Part shown: piece by piece, positions 10,780-22,726 of the stretch
How positions within the stretch are numbered: position 1 is the first letter of the stretch
Layout: each line of letters starts with the position of its first letter
Origin: Dichotomocladium elegans
Lineage: Eukaryota > Mucoromycota > Mucoromycetes > Mucorales > Lichtheimiaceae
Direction: 5' to 3'
Assembly (NCBI GenBank): GCA_025716815.1
Contig: JAIXMN010000004.1
Location: 1,612,001 to 1,676,000, forward strand
DNA length: 64,000 nucleotides
The notes under the pieces: generated by a model
Told to the model about the DNA's origin: nothing
The model's database searches: none
What the model saw: only the letters and a program-made list of their open reading frames with translations
Position numbers and translations under genes: made by a program

Positions 10780-12056
10780 TTCTAGCAGAATCTAAACAAT
10801 TGGCAGTACAGCAGGCGCAAAAGGAGGTTTATTTCAAGAGCTTGGGTAGTTCATCAACCTCAAGAAATTGGCTTTGACCCATTCTCGGCAGTTAAAACAC
10901 TTCTGTTTTGTATTGAATATCATCTACATGACGGCACTCTTCCTCCACAGAATATTCGACACAACCGTCGATTAATCAAATAGGATCTCGAGAACCCAGA
11001 TCGCCAACTGCTCATAAGGACACAGACTGCGATTCTGACTTTTCACGGTCGACTATACACTCAACATCTAGCTCTACTACAAGAATCAGACAATATGGGG
11101 CGAGAGAGACTGGGATCGACCTTGTGGGCTAGGTCGACCCAGTATACAGGAACTTCAATGGTGGTTCTACAGTCTTGTCAATGAGAACAGTCGCTTGATA
11201 CTCCCCACTACCCATTTTCAAAAGCTGTTTGTCGATATCAACAACACTGGTTGGTGCGGCAGGATTATCCACCGAGAACATGCGATGACGCACTTAGTCC
11301 TCAGGGCATTTCGCGTGCCAAAAAATTTCACGGTTCTCATTAGGCCAGACGACACTGCAATCTGGCATATGTACATCAATAGAATGGAAGGATCGAATCT
11401 CTTCCACCTCTAGAAGCAGCAGATATGTCCCAGAATTGGTTCTCTGAATCGCAACGTCGTGTTCCAGATGTAACGCAACCGAGGAGTACATAATCATACT
11501 GCGGATATGGATCCTCAACGCCAATACTTAAGCATCAGTGGCTGATCAAACCACCAACTTCCCACCAACGAAAGAGTATCCAAGGACCATTTTCATCAAC
11601 CCATTTATAGAAGGGACGATCATCTTGCAACCGTAATCCGTACCCTGGCTTTCAAACCCGGAAGTTAGCCATACTATTGTACTATCGTCCTTGGAAGCAT
11701 TTGACAAACTGTTCGCGAATCTTCCTTTCAACTTAATCTCGCGCATATGACAAAAAACATCAACGAGTGTGCTACTCGCATAACCTTGGTAGCCCCTTTT
11801 CTTTTGGTCCAACGTGGTTTGGTTTTCCTACATCAGCACTTAGCTCGTTGTCAGCCCTTAATTCTTCCACCTCAGGCGGTTCAGACAGCCCCACTCAAAG
11901 CACCGTATCTTCCCTCTTCCCAAAAATTGGAATTTCTCCGTGAGGCTGCTATCAAGTACAAATTGGAATTATACCAACGAAATGTACGAATAACGGAGAG
12001 AGAATCTCCTCCAGCAACTTCTGCTTTCGACATCAACCAATCGAAACTATTGTGAA
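10780..12056 (+). pseudogene. DIRS-like retrotransposon remnant (RNase H and connector)
   Basis: Frames interrupted by stops contain IQELQWWFYSLVNENSR and then LFVDINNTGWCG (11227-11263), where RNase H domains of DIRS/tyrosine-recombinase retroelements have a TDASNTGWG motif. TVLIRPDDTAIWHMYINRM (11330-11385) corresponds to the RTDNTT...YINRQGG segment. Further on, ITLVAPFLLVQRGLVFLHQ and LARCQPLILPPQAV (about 11775-11880) resemble the hydrophobic connector before the recombinase domain. No tyrosine recombinase catalytic motif was seen. Assignment rests on motif recall, not alignment. Confidence 0.55.
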
Positions 12057-12218
12057 AATCAACTTCATTGCTTGGCTTGGACTCAATAACAAATATATTG
12101 TCTTATGTATGCGGCGTTTTCGGATGTACTGATTTGCTCAATTTTCTCACTTCTATTCGGCAAGCCATAACTTGTCATCACTATTCTGAAGACTATGCGG
12201 TGGTGAAGGCTCCTTTAC

Positions 12219-12680
12219 ATGATAACTCGGGGAAGCAGGCCCGTGGCGAATACTAGATGTGATGAATCTATGTGTGATATAGGCTTGGGGCAGTTATTAA
12301 ATAAGAAGAGCTGCAATGTGTACTTAATCGACGAGTATAAAACCAGCAAGTGTTGCCCTGCGTGCGATAATGAGAGCTTTACGGCCTATAAACTGGATGA
12401 CCCGACAACTCTATCACCACCAACTGTCATGGTCTGTTATGGTTTGGAGGGCTATCAAGTTTTGTTCTATTCCAAAAGATTCTAATATTTTAATGTTTCA
12501 ATAGATGCTCATTCAAACTGTACTACAGCAAACATGGCAGAGAGTATCTGTCGACCACTGTTATCTATGAAACCAGGATCTGGAAACGACTCAACATGCA
12601 TCGTATACTCGGTGGCCTCGGGATTGACGACGGTGGAAGGCCAGGTGCATCTGAACAAAAGCGGCAGAACGTATCACCAC
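12219..12680 (+). pseudogene. Fanzor (eukaryotic TnpB-like nuclease) C-terminal fossil
   Basis: The frame CNVYLIDEYKTSKCCPAC (about 12310-12365) is nearly identical to VYLIDEYKTSRCCPTC of the intact Fanzor at 48071-50295. MVCYGLEGYQ parallels MVLCHGLLRYK, where the intact gene has its intron donor. A TTTCAATAG acceptor ends at 12504 and is followed by ATGCTCATTC, matching TGCAG plus ATGCATAAAT in the intact copy, so the intron position is shared. The next exon reads IWKRLNMHRI against YWNRDLAACLNMHAI: the RuvC-III catalytic Asp and its neighbours are deleted. The donor GT also appears lost. A dead copy. Confidence 0.8.
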
Positions 12681-12923
12681 GACACGACAAGGCCAGAATA
12701 TCACGAGGTACAGCTCGGGTTGATTGAGACGACCGCTGATGCACTCAGGATGACCAAAGCCCTTTGGGAAGCAAACCCTCTTTTCTTGGTAGGACAATAC
12801 GTTGTATAAGTTAGCCAAGATTTGTTTTGCCATAAGCTAACGAATTTCAACCGATACCAATATGACAACCCGGTACATTTATGCGACTTTTTACTTTGTG
12901 CGAAATCAATCTTTTTGAAAGTA

Positions 12924-13303
12924 TGGGTTACTACCATTAAGAATTCCCGGTCTCCCGCATGCAATTGTTAGAGCAGCGCGTTTTCTAAACCAAAAAAAAA
13001 TAATTCGGGTGGTGAAACGGGCGAGAACACAAGAAAGATTTTTTTTTACTCCTTGAGAATTTTCATCTAGCAAGACGAGCAACAATGAAGAAGAACTGGA
13101 CAAATAAAAATCAGAGGTAAAAGCAAGATCCAGGGATTGTATACCATCTACTCTTTGAGAAGGCCGAACTGGTCGCGTTAAAGACTAAGATCTGGAAAAA
13201 CCGAGTCCCCATTTATCCTCCCTTTTGTGTCACGGAGGAATCAGTTTAAAGTGCCGGACGAATTAACCCCTTTTCCCAGCTTTTCTAATCTTTACCTAAT
13301 TCC
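12924..13303. other. Intergenic, T/A-rich flank
   Basis: Flank between the decayed element and the small gene at 13304. It holds short A and T runs (12990-13045) and no recognisable coding signal. Confidence 0.4.
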
Positions 13304-13690
13304 ATGGAGGAACAAGGCCCTGCAATCATCTCGCCTTTGCCTATACGGCCTACTGCCATGGTCACAGTTCCTTGTCTACTAAATCAGTAAGTCTTGCGAA
13401 CACACGCTCTAATCACAAGAGGACAGAAATCGGCTTATACGTGGTTATGTAGATGGGCAGGATCAACAAACGAGCAGGCTGAAGCCCACGCGGAGCTTTT
13501 GGCTATTATGGCTCCTCATCGGGACACAAGTGCCTCTCCGGTTTATCGCACCCTGAATCCGCTACCCCATGATGCCACCTTCACTACTGTTGCAGCTGCG
13601 ATGATCTCTATGGCGGTAGCAGCTGCAGCCGATTCGGAACTGCGCCCCCGCTCCTACAGCGTAGGTGACGACCGTATTGCAACCTGTTAA
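13304..13690 (+). CDS. Small two-exon protein of unknown function (106 aa)
   Basis: ATG at 13304 opens MEEQGPAIISPLPIRPTAMV, to 13386, where a consensus GTAAGT donor (13387) begins a 66-nt intron ending TATGTAG (13452). The next exon joins in frame as QWAGSTNEQAEAHAELLAIM and continues through an Ala-rich segment (TTVAAAMISMAVAAAADSE) to TAA at 13690. Consensus splice sites and a frame kept across the intron support a real gene. I recognise no family; the middle could form a short amphipathic or membrane-associated helix. It might be the 5' part of a longer gene with further introns. Confidence 0.5.
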
Positions 13691-14353
13691 GCCAAAGAGA
13701 CAAATGTACATACACGCTGCTATCCAATGCAGCACCCTTCTTGTATACAGCCCCCCACACACACACACATACACAAACGCACTTATGCACATATGCACGC
13801 ACGCACATACATAAGCAACATACTACATTCTATACATTTTCCTCTGTCTATACTTGCTGCTCTGTCCATATCTTCGATGTGTAGAAAGACTTATATAAAG
13901 TATTTGGAGCTTTTTGGCCCTTAATATCAAGGTATATCGGTGTCAAGCCGCACAAACCTGTCGGTTAAAAGGTACCTGGAAGATGCGTGATGCCTCTTGG
14001 AGTACGTACAGAGAACCAGTACCCTCTCTTGTCTATTGTATTAATACGACCCAGGGAAGCGCAGGTCAAGGGTCTATGTCAATGAAGGTATTAGGGTGAC
14101 TATGTGTATAAACATACCTCTGGAAGATAAATGGCGATGGATCCATAAGCTCATCACATCCTTTTCCACCGAGACGATGGCAGTGTCCAGGCACCAAACT
14201 GGTTCGGGGATGATCAGCACTGGATCGCTTCCAGTTTCACGTCCGCTTTGGTCTTGTTTTATCCTCTTGTCCATAATGTTTATTACCACAATGCTAACGA
14301 TGCTCCGTATATTGTATCTTATGAACCACGAAACTTTCAATGGTTGGATCTGG
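13691..14353. other. Gene-poor stretch with (CA)n tract; unassigned open frames on both strands
   Basis: A CACACA/ACGCAC-rich run lies at about 13747-13810. From 14074 to 14425 both strands stay open (minus frame EKDVMSLWIHRHLSSR and upstream). Either could be an exon near the PEX16 3' end, but neither resembles a family I know. Confidence 0.35.
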
Positions 14354-15416
14354 TTATTGTACTGCTCTTGTCGCGCTCTGGCTGCGGATAAGAACGGATG
14401 GACGTATTGCTGCTACACTCCATAGAACAAAATCTAAATAATGATAGAGCCAATGGAAAACCCCAATGCAAGTGTTATTGGTTAAACAGTAAGCACAAGA
14501 CGAATAAGGAAAAGAAATCCTGGTGCTGAGTAGGCATTGATTGTTCATGACCCAGAAGTGTAGAAATAGGACTGTTCCCAGAAAGGCCTATAGTCATTCA
14601 GTGCAGCTGGGAACGCAATTCATTAGGTGGGCGTTGATGGAAAGCGACCCATTTCTATACGTACTTCCGATGATTGATACGAGTGGGCGGTGCTCCGTCG
14701 CATCGCAAAACATGTCTAATAAGCGTCTACCACCAGGATTCATCATGTCAAGCAACATTCCGGAAAAGAGAGTGATCACATGCAAACGTACTTTGTACAG
14801 AGCGTATACACAGGGCCACGTAGCAAATAGTAGAGCAAAAGATAATCACGTCGAGTAAACTCCTCATGCTCAAGCGCCGACGCGGCCTGAGTAGAACGCA
14901 CAACCCGTGCGGCTACGTCTATCAGCGCCGATACAAGCCAAGGTTGCCAATGGTTTTCAGCATCCTTCTCCTTGTCCTCATCTTGACCATCATCCGTTTC
15001 TGGCTTTGGTTTGTATCTTACTCTATGCAGAATCAACAGAGCTATGGGATTTCTTGTGATTAGGTACGTAGCTCACGGCGTTGTGTCTCGCGCTATCATT
15101 CCGCGACCGTTCAGAACTTACAATAGATGACTGGCCGGGTAATCCACATGATTTCGCCCAAAAGCGCCAATCCGCGTCTTGGTTTCATTGTGTATCTACC
15201 AAGCAAACCTGTTGATGGAAGACCGCTGCGTGGATCGAGAGTTGCAAGTTCATGTTTCTCTGTCTGGCTGATCTCAAGCGTGGCTGGATCCGTGTTGCGG
15301 ACCAAATGGGTTGGATGCACGACGGTACGGCGCCCTGATCGGCACAACAGGATCAGGCGCAAGATAGCCCTAGACAAGAGAATGAGGTATGCAGTTACAA
15401 CAGAGTCGGCCCAGGG

Positions 15417-15455
<39 letters not shown>

Positions 15456-16004
15456 CCTAAATTGTTGTTCATATACTTGCTTGAGGGTCTCAAGGCCAGC
15501 AATCCACTGCCAACGCTTTGCCTTGTTTTGTACGCGGCGCGCAAGAAGCATCTCAAAAACCACTTCAGTATATGACACTACACTTAGTACACGTGACGCA
15601 GCCTTGGAGGGCCATTCCGATAGGTAATAGGTCTCGACATGCTTATTGAACACAAACAAATCGCTCTTGTCGACTCGATGGCGTGCCAGCAGGTGAGTGT
15701 GATAATGGAGAAAGAGATTCAAGACCGAAATGACTAATCACTATTAGATGTCTTTCCCTTCATCGTGGCCCAGGAACTTGCTTGATTGTGAGACTAGCTC
15801 AGAATCCTCAAAGCGGCCTATACAAGAGGGGAGTTAGGCTCTTTTAATGTCTATCCTTTGGCCAGCATTCATGCTGTAGAAGATACCCGGAAGAACAAGC
15901 GAGATCGCTCGCAAAAGGTCCTCTACAAGCTCGATATTTCTGGGATAGTAGCTGTCATAGTAGCGACGAACGGTGGATGCCCGCAAGGGAGTGCTGAACA
16001 TCAT
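14354..16004 (-). CDS. PEX16: Peroxisomal membrane biogenesis protein Pex16
   Basis: Start MMFSTPLRASTVRRYYDSYY at 16004, then PRNIELVEDLLRAISLVLPG | RFEDSELVSQS across an intron, matching the LPGRF.D.EL hallmark of Pex16. Later exons give LNLFLHYHTHLLARHRV, YTEVVFEMLLARRVQNKAKR, WQWIAGLETLK, ALRLILL.RSGRR, ALLGEIMWITRPVIY, ENHWQPWLVSALIDVAARVV and RRDYLLLYYLLRGPVY, all in Pex16 order. Pex16 acts as a receptor for peroxisomal membrane proteins at the ER/peroxisome membrane. One intron holds an 18-unit CA repeat (15418-15453). The last exon or exons after LLDMFCDATEHRPLVSIIG are uncertain, so the 3' limit of 14354 is provisional. Confidence 0.88.
15418..15453. repeat. (CA)18 microsatellite in a PEX16 intron
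   Basis: Uninterrupted CA dinucleotides directly after CCAGGGAA. On the minus strand this is a GT run inside the intron following the WQWIAGLETLKQ exon. Confidence 0.95.
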
Positions 16005-16293
16005 TGAGTGGAAAGAAGGAAGAGAAATGCCGTGTTTACTTTATTTAGCGGCCTCACTTCTTTTACTCATTGTGATTATCAACCGGTGCAACGTGAAATG
16101 CCAATAAAAGTTCACTTTAGGCCGGTTTGGCCTCAACTCTGATAAATAAATACAGAAGAATAGAAAAATCACTGTAAATTGATGCTTACGTTGGAAGGGT
16201 CAGAATTGAGTGTATATGCTTCGCGGAAAATTAAACGAAGAACGATATGTGTGTGCGTGTGTATATGTGGGGAATGCAGTTGAACGGACATGT

Positions 16294-17345
16294 CTAAAAG
16301 AAGAGCTTCTTGAGAATGGTCATAGTGTCCTTTGGAGAGGTAACCGAGTGACCAGTCACATCGGGGTGGGAGTAGATCTCATAGTCATTTCCGCCCTTGG
16401 TGGTCTTGTCGCCGAAGAAATGAATCTTCTTGAAGCCGTCCTTCTGGACATGGCGCAAGCAGAAGGTCTTATCCCAGCCCGTGGGGAACACGTCAAAGGA
16501 GATCTGGCCACCAATCGAATAAGTTAAGGCCAAATGTGGAAAAGCAGCCTTGAGATCTTCGACAAACTTAGCACGAATGCCGTGCTGCAAGTCGTACTTC
16601 TCAAATTCAATGCGCTCTTCTTGGGAGCAGTTTCGGCCAATGGGTGAGACGTTGATCATACCGTTACGGAACTCGATGAAGGTACCACTATCCACATAAC
16701 ATAAGTCTTAGCTTCTTAGGCTCTCTTTTTCCCTTTTTCACTAAAGATTACCGCTTTTTAGGAATATCCAGATCAGCAATATAGTGAAGAATGAACTTGA
16801 CAAGCTTGTTGTATTCCTCGTCGCCGATCCATCCAATGAAACTCTGTGACACCCACACCGGCCGAGAGAAAGTTAGCTCTAGATCAAGGGACACAGTCCA
16901 AAGCGCATACATGTGCATTACCTGTGAAGATAGTTTCTCACCAAGACGGTAGGCAGTGAGGCCGTTTTCGGCAAAGCAATAGTCAAAGTTATTCAAAACT
17001 ATGAGAGAAAGAAAAGAAAACTAATCCTCAGGAACATGGCCACCATCTCGAAAAAGGACGCATCTTACCATTAGGGCCAAGCTGCTCCACTTGCTTCTGA
17101 AGATCAGAACCACCAACAAAGCCGATGACAACCTTCTTCCGAAGCTCGGCCAGGGTGTCCAGCACTTCCTGGGTGACGCCCTTTTAAAAAGACTGACATT
17201 AGCATTGAACGCAGCTGTTAAGGAAAGTGGGCTTTTCGAATGTGAATATGCTTACGAGACGAGCAGCGGTCAACGTGCCATCGACATCGAAGAGAACAAT
17301 GGTGTCGGGATGAGAGCGCTGGGAGAAATCAGTAATGGGAGCCAT
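16294..17345 (-). CDS. SEC53: Phosphomannomutase (Sec53/PMM)
   Basis: Converts mannose-6-phosphate to mannose-1-phosphate in the cytosol, feeding GDP-mannose for protein glycosylation and GPI anchors. Start [19 protein letters not shown] at 17345, followed by the HAD nucleophile motif DVDGTLT. Successive exons give [85 protein letters not shown] (substrate-binding region), [20 protein letters not shown], and [18 protein letters not shown] with the Mg-binding Asp. It ends LKKLFF at 16294. Length and order are as expected for PMM. An upstream in-frame ATG exists, but MAPITDF best fits family N-termini. Four or more short introns. Confidence 0.96.
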
Positions 17346-18722
17346 GGATGCCAGGATGAAAAAAGCGAAGAAAAGGCGGAGAACACCAGCGAGTGGTTCT
17401 ATTTGAAGGGAAACTCCCATTTTTGTAAGCGCGGGTGTTACAGACACACTCCGCTGCGAAGCTCGAGACTAAAGAACCATGCCTGTCATAACCAACCGAA
17501 GGGATAAATGACTTGTTCCTAGACTAGCCACGTATGATCTGCTTCTCATTCCTTGAGCACATCAGATGCACAGCAAAACGAGTGCAACCGTGCGCCTGTA
17601 CGTGGACTGTACCTATTGGGTCACTCTTAACCGTAGATCAGCTTATTGATCTCAGACATAGATTTGAGAATTAAATGGTCTTTCTCTGCCATCCCTGCCC
17701 CCCATAAATATATGTTTGACATATTGGAGCAAGTGCACATGTGATGGACGCTTGTAAACGGTGGGTGAGTGTGTACATGGCTGCAAGGCTGGTGCAACGC
17801 CCAGGAAGATCTACTGAATTTATTGGAAGATGTTTCTTCATAGAATTCATCCTCCGCTCACCTAAAACATTTTAGTGCTAACGTCAATAAGACTACGCAC
17901 AAAAGTTAGGCCACATTTAGATGTATTAGGTTAGCAAAGTCCTCATTTCTCCATGCATCGCGTTGCCTTGGCTGCCATCCAACCAGCAAAATAGTGTCTC
18001 AGGGCCGCTGCTGAAGAACACGACGTTCATGAATTTTGAATGCCCGTCAAATGGTGGATGCCAAAAGAAGCATCCATCGCGCTTGTCATTTTCTCCTATT
18101 CTAACTTATATGCGTATCAGTTCCTTAGAACATCTCGATATGCTGTCATTTCCTTCTTACCGCCGCACACACAGAATTCTCACGTATTACATGCGTTTGT
18201 CTCTTCAATCGATAGGGTCTTCAAGTTTGAATTTCCCCAATAAGAAATTCTATTGTGTTGGCTGTGTCACCTCTGGCCCGTTCGGGGGCTCATCCGGCAA
18301 TAAACAGTATTAGAGGCGAGCAATTTAAGTTCAAAAAGAGGAAGCAAAGAGAGCAAGAGAAGAAAAACAGATAGGGTTGATAGCCTTTGAATTAAGGATG
18401 TGGCTATGGAGTGGTGAGGAAGAAAATCCTTCCATGAATATTCTTATTCCATCCCATCGTTACATTATCGCAGCCTCCCTTAACAAAATAAAGCAAGTTG
18501 GCCTGGTTCCCTGCGGTCCGTCTACAGGTAGCGCGTTCCTGATTTAGGGTGCCCCGTCGAAGAAATTCTCTTTTCCTCTTTCTCTCTCTCTCTCTCTTTC
18601 CCTCTGGTTTTTGTACAGCTCTACCTATCCGCGCTTACTATTATCCCTCCCTCACCTTTTCTACATAAGAAAAAGAAAGGCGACAAAGGCACATTCCCCT
18701 TTTACTTTATCGTTCCTTTTCC
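17346..18722. promoter_or_regulatory. Divergent intergenic region between PMM and RasGAP genes
   Basis: Both flanking genes are transcribed away from this 1.4-kb stretch. A TC-rich tract (about 18572-18605) precedes the RasGAP start and is typical of fungal core promoters. A frame at 17963-18313 is open but looks like no known protein. Nothing else recognised. Confidence 0.4.
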
Positions 18723-21651
18723 ATGGTGCAATCATTAGGATACTCTGCTAGTGCGGGCACCATTGTGTCAAGGGCGGTTGCCGCTGCAGCTGCCAACAAT
18801 CATCATTCAGGTCGAAAGGCAGGCCGCACTTCGAAACGGTACTCCGTGTCGGCATTTTACTCCATGGCTGCAGAGCAGGACAATGAAGTCGAAGATGAGC
18901 TTGCTCAAGGCAATATCTCACTACCGCCATCACTTATTGTCACCGTTTGCAATGTTTGCTCATACAATCTATTTGACAGCTCAGCGCCGATTACGAGATT
19001 TGAAGAGCAAGATCTCGGCCCAGTCAAAGAAGAACTTTGTCCTCGAGCGAGACGTACGTTATCTCGACTCACGTATCGCCCTATTGATCCAGAACCGTAT
19101 TGCTCTAAGTGAGGTGAGGTTAATGGTTTATTGCCTCAGAGAATTTGTTTTTACTGACGACGACGGGCATAGCAAAACGAGATGGTTGCTCACTTTGAGG
19201 AGCATGGGGAGGGAGATAGCGATTCCTATCCAGACGACCGCAAGATTCAGCTCTACGGAAACCTTTTTTTTATACTCCAGAGTGAGCCAAGGCACATTGC
19301 GACTCTGTGCCGTCTAGTGAACCTTGCTGAAATTGATACGTTGCTCCAGACGGTGATGTTTACGCTTTATGGGAACCAGTATGAAAGTCGAGAGGAGCAC
19401 CTGCTGCTGACTATGTTTCAGGTAGCTGAAGTTCGAGATAATAAGGGGATATTGGATTGGAAAGAGAGAAAGAGAGAGAAACCTGTGGATTCGCCGTGAG
19501 TGACACTGACCCCGGCACATCTCCCTATTTATTACTAGAATGTATTGGCTGCTCAGTTCGAAACGTCAACAGAATTCGGTTCCTTGTTGCGAGCCAATAC
19601 GCCTGTATCTCGAATGATGACCACCTACACTCGACGTGGTCCTGGGCAGTCCTATCTAAAGTCAGTGCTCTCTGAAAAGATCAACAGCCTCGTAGAACAC
19701 AAGGACCTCAACCTAGAAATCAACCCCCTCAAGGCAAGTGTTTTTATATGCTCTTCAGAGGCGCACCTCTTATCAGTTTTATACATGTTTTAGGTGTACG
19801 AGCAAATGGTTGCCCAGATTGAGCAGGATCGCGGTCATCTTCCTTCGGATATGCCTCGTAGCGTCACGCCGGAAGTAGCCGCTGCGAATACAGATGTGCA
19901 GGCTATTATACAGCCTCGGCTCAAAATGCTGATTGAGATCGCCGAAAGTTTTCTATCGACTATTCTGACATCCACCGACGCCGTGCCCTACGGTATTCGT
20001 TGGATTTGCAAACAGATTCGGTCTTTAACCAAGCGCAAAAACCCAAACGCGTCTGAATTCTCAGTATGTTCGATGATCGGCGGGTTCTTCTTCCTGCGCT
20101 TCATCAATCCAGCCATCGTCACACCCAGAGCCTATATGCTTTTGGAGAATCCGCCAAACAAGTACCCACGCCGGACCCTCACCTTGGTAATGAGATGGCA
20201 ATACAACAACGGAATGGTCACAGAAGACTAATTTGCTGTCCAGATCGCAAAGATGCTCCAAAATCTTGCGAATAGACCGTCATACGCCAAAGAAACGTAT
20301 ATGCTTCCCACCAATCCTTTCGTTGAAGCCAATAAGCAGCGAATCAACAGATTTCTTAACGAACTGTGCGAAGTCAGCGATTTTTATGAGACTCTCGAGA
20401 TGGATCAGTACATGGCACTATCGAAAAAGGACATCGTACTCAACATCACGCTCAACGAGATCTACAGCACCCAATCTTTGATACTTCAGCATCTGGATAC
20501 CCTGGCACCCAAGGAAAAGGACCACATCCGTATTTTGGTGAGTGAGATCGGTCCATCCATCCCGCAAGTGTCCCGCAAAGAAAATAAAGCGATTGAGCTG
20601 CCCTTATTCAGTCGGTGGGAGGTACCCATTCAAGGTATAAGGCGACAGGAACTTAGGCAGTAATGGGTCCGAAAGAGAAGAACTAAAATGGTATGCGGTA
20701 GACTTGACGACCGCGCTCATGTCCGAAAACAACATTACACAGAACGATATTCTGTACATGGAAACAAAAGCTATTTACGTGCAGTTGATTCGCTCACTGC
20801 CTCACCTTGCTGCTGCGGTTGCCTCAGGTACTCCGCTGGACCTGGACTATATTGCCGAGACTGCAGCCACCACAAAAGACACCCAGCTGGTCCGGAAAGG
20901 TATCAAGGTGAAGGACATGTTGCGCGAACTCGAAGATGCTGGCATCGTCGACCATCGAGATGGATATAAGCTACTTGTGGAGGAAATCACGCAGGAGCTT
21001 GCTCATCTAGGCAACCTTAAGGAAAAGGTGGTAGAGGAACTGGAGTCCTTAGAAAGCGTCTATAAAACAATTCTGGATCACAACACCTTTTTGCGCAGCC
21101 AGCTGGAGAGCTATAAGGCCTATCTCCAGAATGTGCGTATCCAGAGTGGTAGCGACAAAAAATCAAAGAATTCTGTCGGCATCGGCGTCGAGGTTGATGG
21201 TATGCCACGCAGGGCGCCCAAGAAACCAGCCCAATTGGGACCCGTCAAATTCACGCATGCCCAGATGGAAAGAGATGGTGTCATTGCAGAAAGCACCGTC
21301 CCGGAGAGCAGACGCCCCAATATTTTCTTTTTGATCGCATCGCCTCTGCCAGGAACATTTATCATTGGCATGCACTTTAAAGGTATGATAAAATGGTAAG
21401 TATAAGAAAAAGGAAGACTAAATGAAACATTCCTTAGGCCGGGAAAAACCCATCCTGGAAATGGACCTAAAGTTGGACGACCTTCTGGAAAAGGTAAGAT
21501 ATGAAATCAATAAATGATTGTAATTGCTAAGATAGATTTTGTGATATAGCAACAAGACAACGTGGAGCTTTTGGATTTGGAATATGTGCGACTTAATGTG
21601 TCAAAGATCCTCACCCTACTAAACAAGACGTTTGTCACACGCCAAAAGTAA
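18723..21651 (+). CDS. Ras GTPase-activating protein, Gap1/Sar1 (IQGAP-related) type
   Basis: Stimulates GTP hydrolysis on Ras-like GTPases. Exon 1 ([20 protein letters not shown]...) ends at 18909 and appears to use a GC donor (AAG|GCAATA) with acceptor ...TTTGACAG at 18979. This joins AQ to [19 protein letters not shown] and a coiled segment. The GAP domain follows: [46 protein letters not shown] (arginine-finger region), [10 protein letters not shown], and [20 protein letters not shown] (the FLRFINPAI hallmark). The C-terminal RasGAP_C region runs from [11 protein letters not shown] through [20 protein letters not shown] to [19 protein letters not shown] and a stop at 21651. No calponin-homology or IQ repeats are seen, so it fits the shorter Gap1-like class. 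About ten short introns. Confidence 0.93.
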
Positions 21652-22726
21652 GGATTATTGAGTGCTTTTTTTTTCCTGGGGACAGGACAAAATTCAATCT
21701 TATTTGATGCTTATGGTAGGGCCGGCTTGTTTTCTTGATGGGTATTAGGGTGACCATCCACAAGATGAAGCTATTCAGCTGTATCACTACCCGCGAATAA
21801 TATTTTATTAATCCTTTCCTGACACTTTTTAATCGCTCGATATTATGTATACTTTCTATATTTTCTCCACCTCCGCACATCCCCCCCTTCCCTATCCGTG
21901 TCGTCTCTACGTACGTAATACTTTTTAGTTGTGGCAATGCAACCCGGATATACCATCCCTATCTTTACAACAGTACAGTAACAAAAACCTCATTTTCTTT
22001 GTTGTGTTGGTCAAAGCAGCCCCCCTGACGAAAGGGGTTCGGTCCTTATCATGAGGGGCTACCATGATTATTTTCGGACATAAATTTCGTACATGAGATA
22101 AAATAACGACCGCGTCGATGGATTGATATTCATTAATCTGCTGCTGCGAACAGCAACCCTTTCACTTCCACTCAAGGGTCCCGAAGGACCCAGGGGGTTA
22201 TCATGGGTAGTGTTGGCGATAAATGGGAAGGAGAGGAAGTGCCCGCACATCAGAAGAGAGGACAGCAGCAGCAGCAGCACCCAGAGTGCCAGACAAGGGG
22301 GGGGGCACAATACCTTTTTCTGTTCAATTCTATATTGTGATTGGGTCAACTTGAAGAAAAAGCAAGCAGAGCTCGGGTTGATCTAATACTGCTGTCTTTC
22401 TTCTGTTCATTCGTAGTCAAGACAGATCCTTTCCGAGCGGTCCCTGGTGTGTGTGTGTCAACCCACATAAACGAAACCAGATGGGCCTCACGTCGCATTA
22501 GTTCATTTGTCTCGTTCGCGTGCAGTTTATTTTTGTGGCTGATTACCTCAACGAAAGCAAGCCGATCCACACCCCAGAGGACCAGGCAACCAATATATAC
22601 AGGATCCTTTGTATGATCCAAAAACAAACGGTTGTCGGGGTAGCAGCGCCGCGCCTAAAGGCTGCTTCTTTTGTCTAAATCCTTTCGTTTGGGGAACATG
22701 CATATCTGTAAAGGACAGAGTTTCCC
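21652..22726. other. Intergenic downstream of RasGAP
   Basis: Contains T/C-rich runs and a GGGTCCCGAAGGACCC perfect inverted repeat (about 22168-22183), plus a CAG-rich patch near 22263-22282. No coding signal recognised. Confidence 0.4.

Larger units (their letters stand above)
9638..12923 (+). mobile_element. Decayed Tc1/IS630-family element with transposase relic, DIRS insertion and Fanzor fossil
   Basis: The left end reads TACACTAGTTTCCAAAATCG followed by AAGCCGCAC. The right end, read inward on the minus strand from 12923, is ATACTTTCAAAAAGATTG then ATTTCGCAC and later AAGTCGCAT. Both match the TIR family of the 45.8-52.7 kb element. Inside are an IS630 transposase relic (plus strand), a DIRS-like remnant and the C-terminal part of a Fanzor gene. 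No long open frame survives. Confidence 0.55.

Noticed and set aside
16210..16527. Plus-strand frame of 105 aa
   Set aside because: Antisense of phosphomannomutase exons, which match the family strongly on the minus strand.
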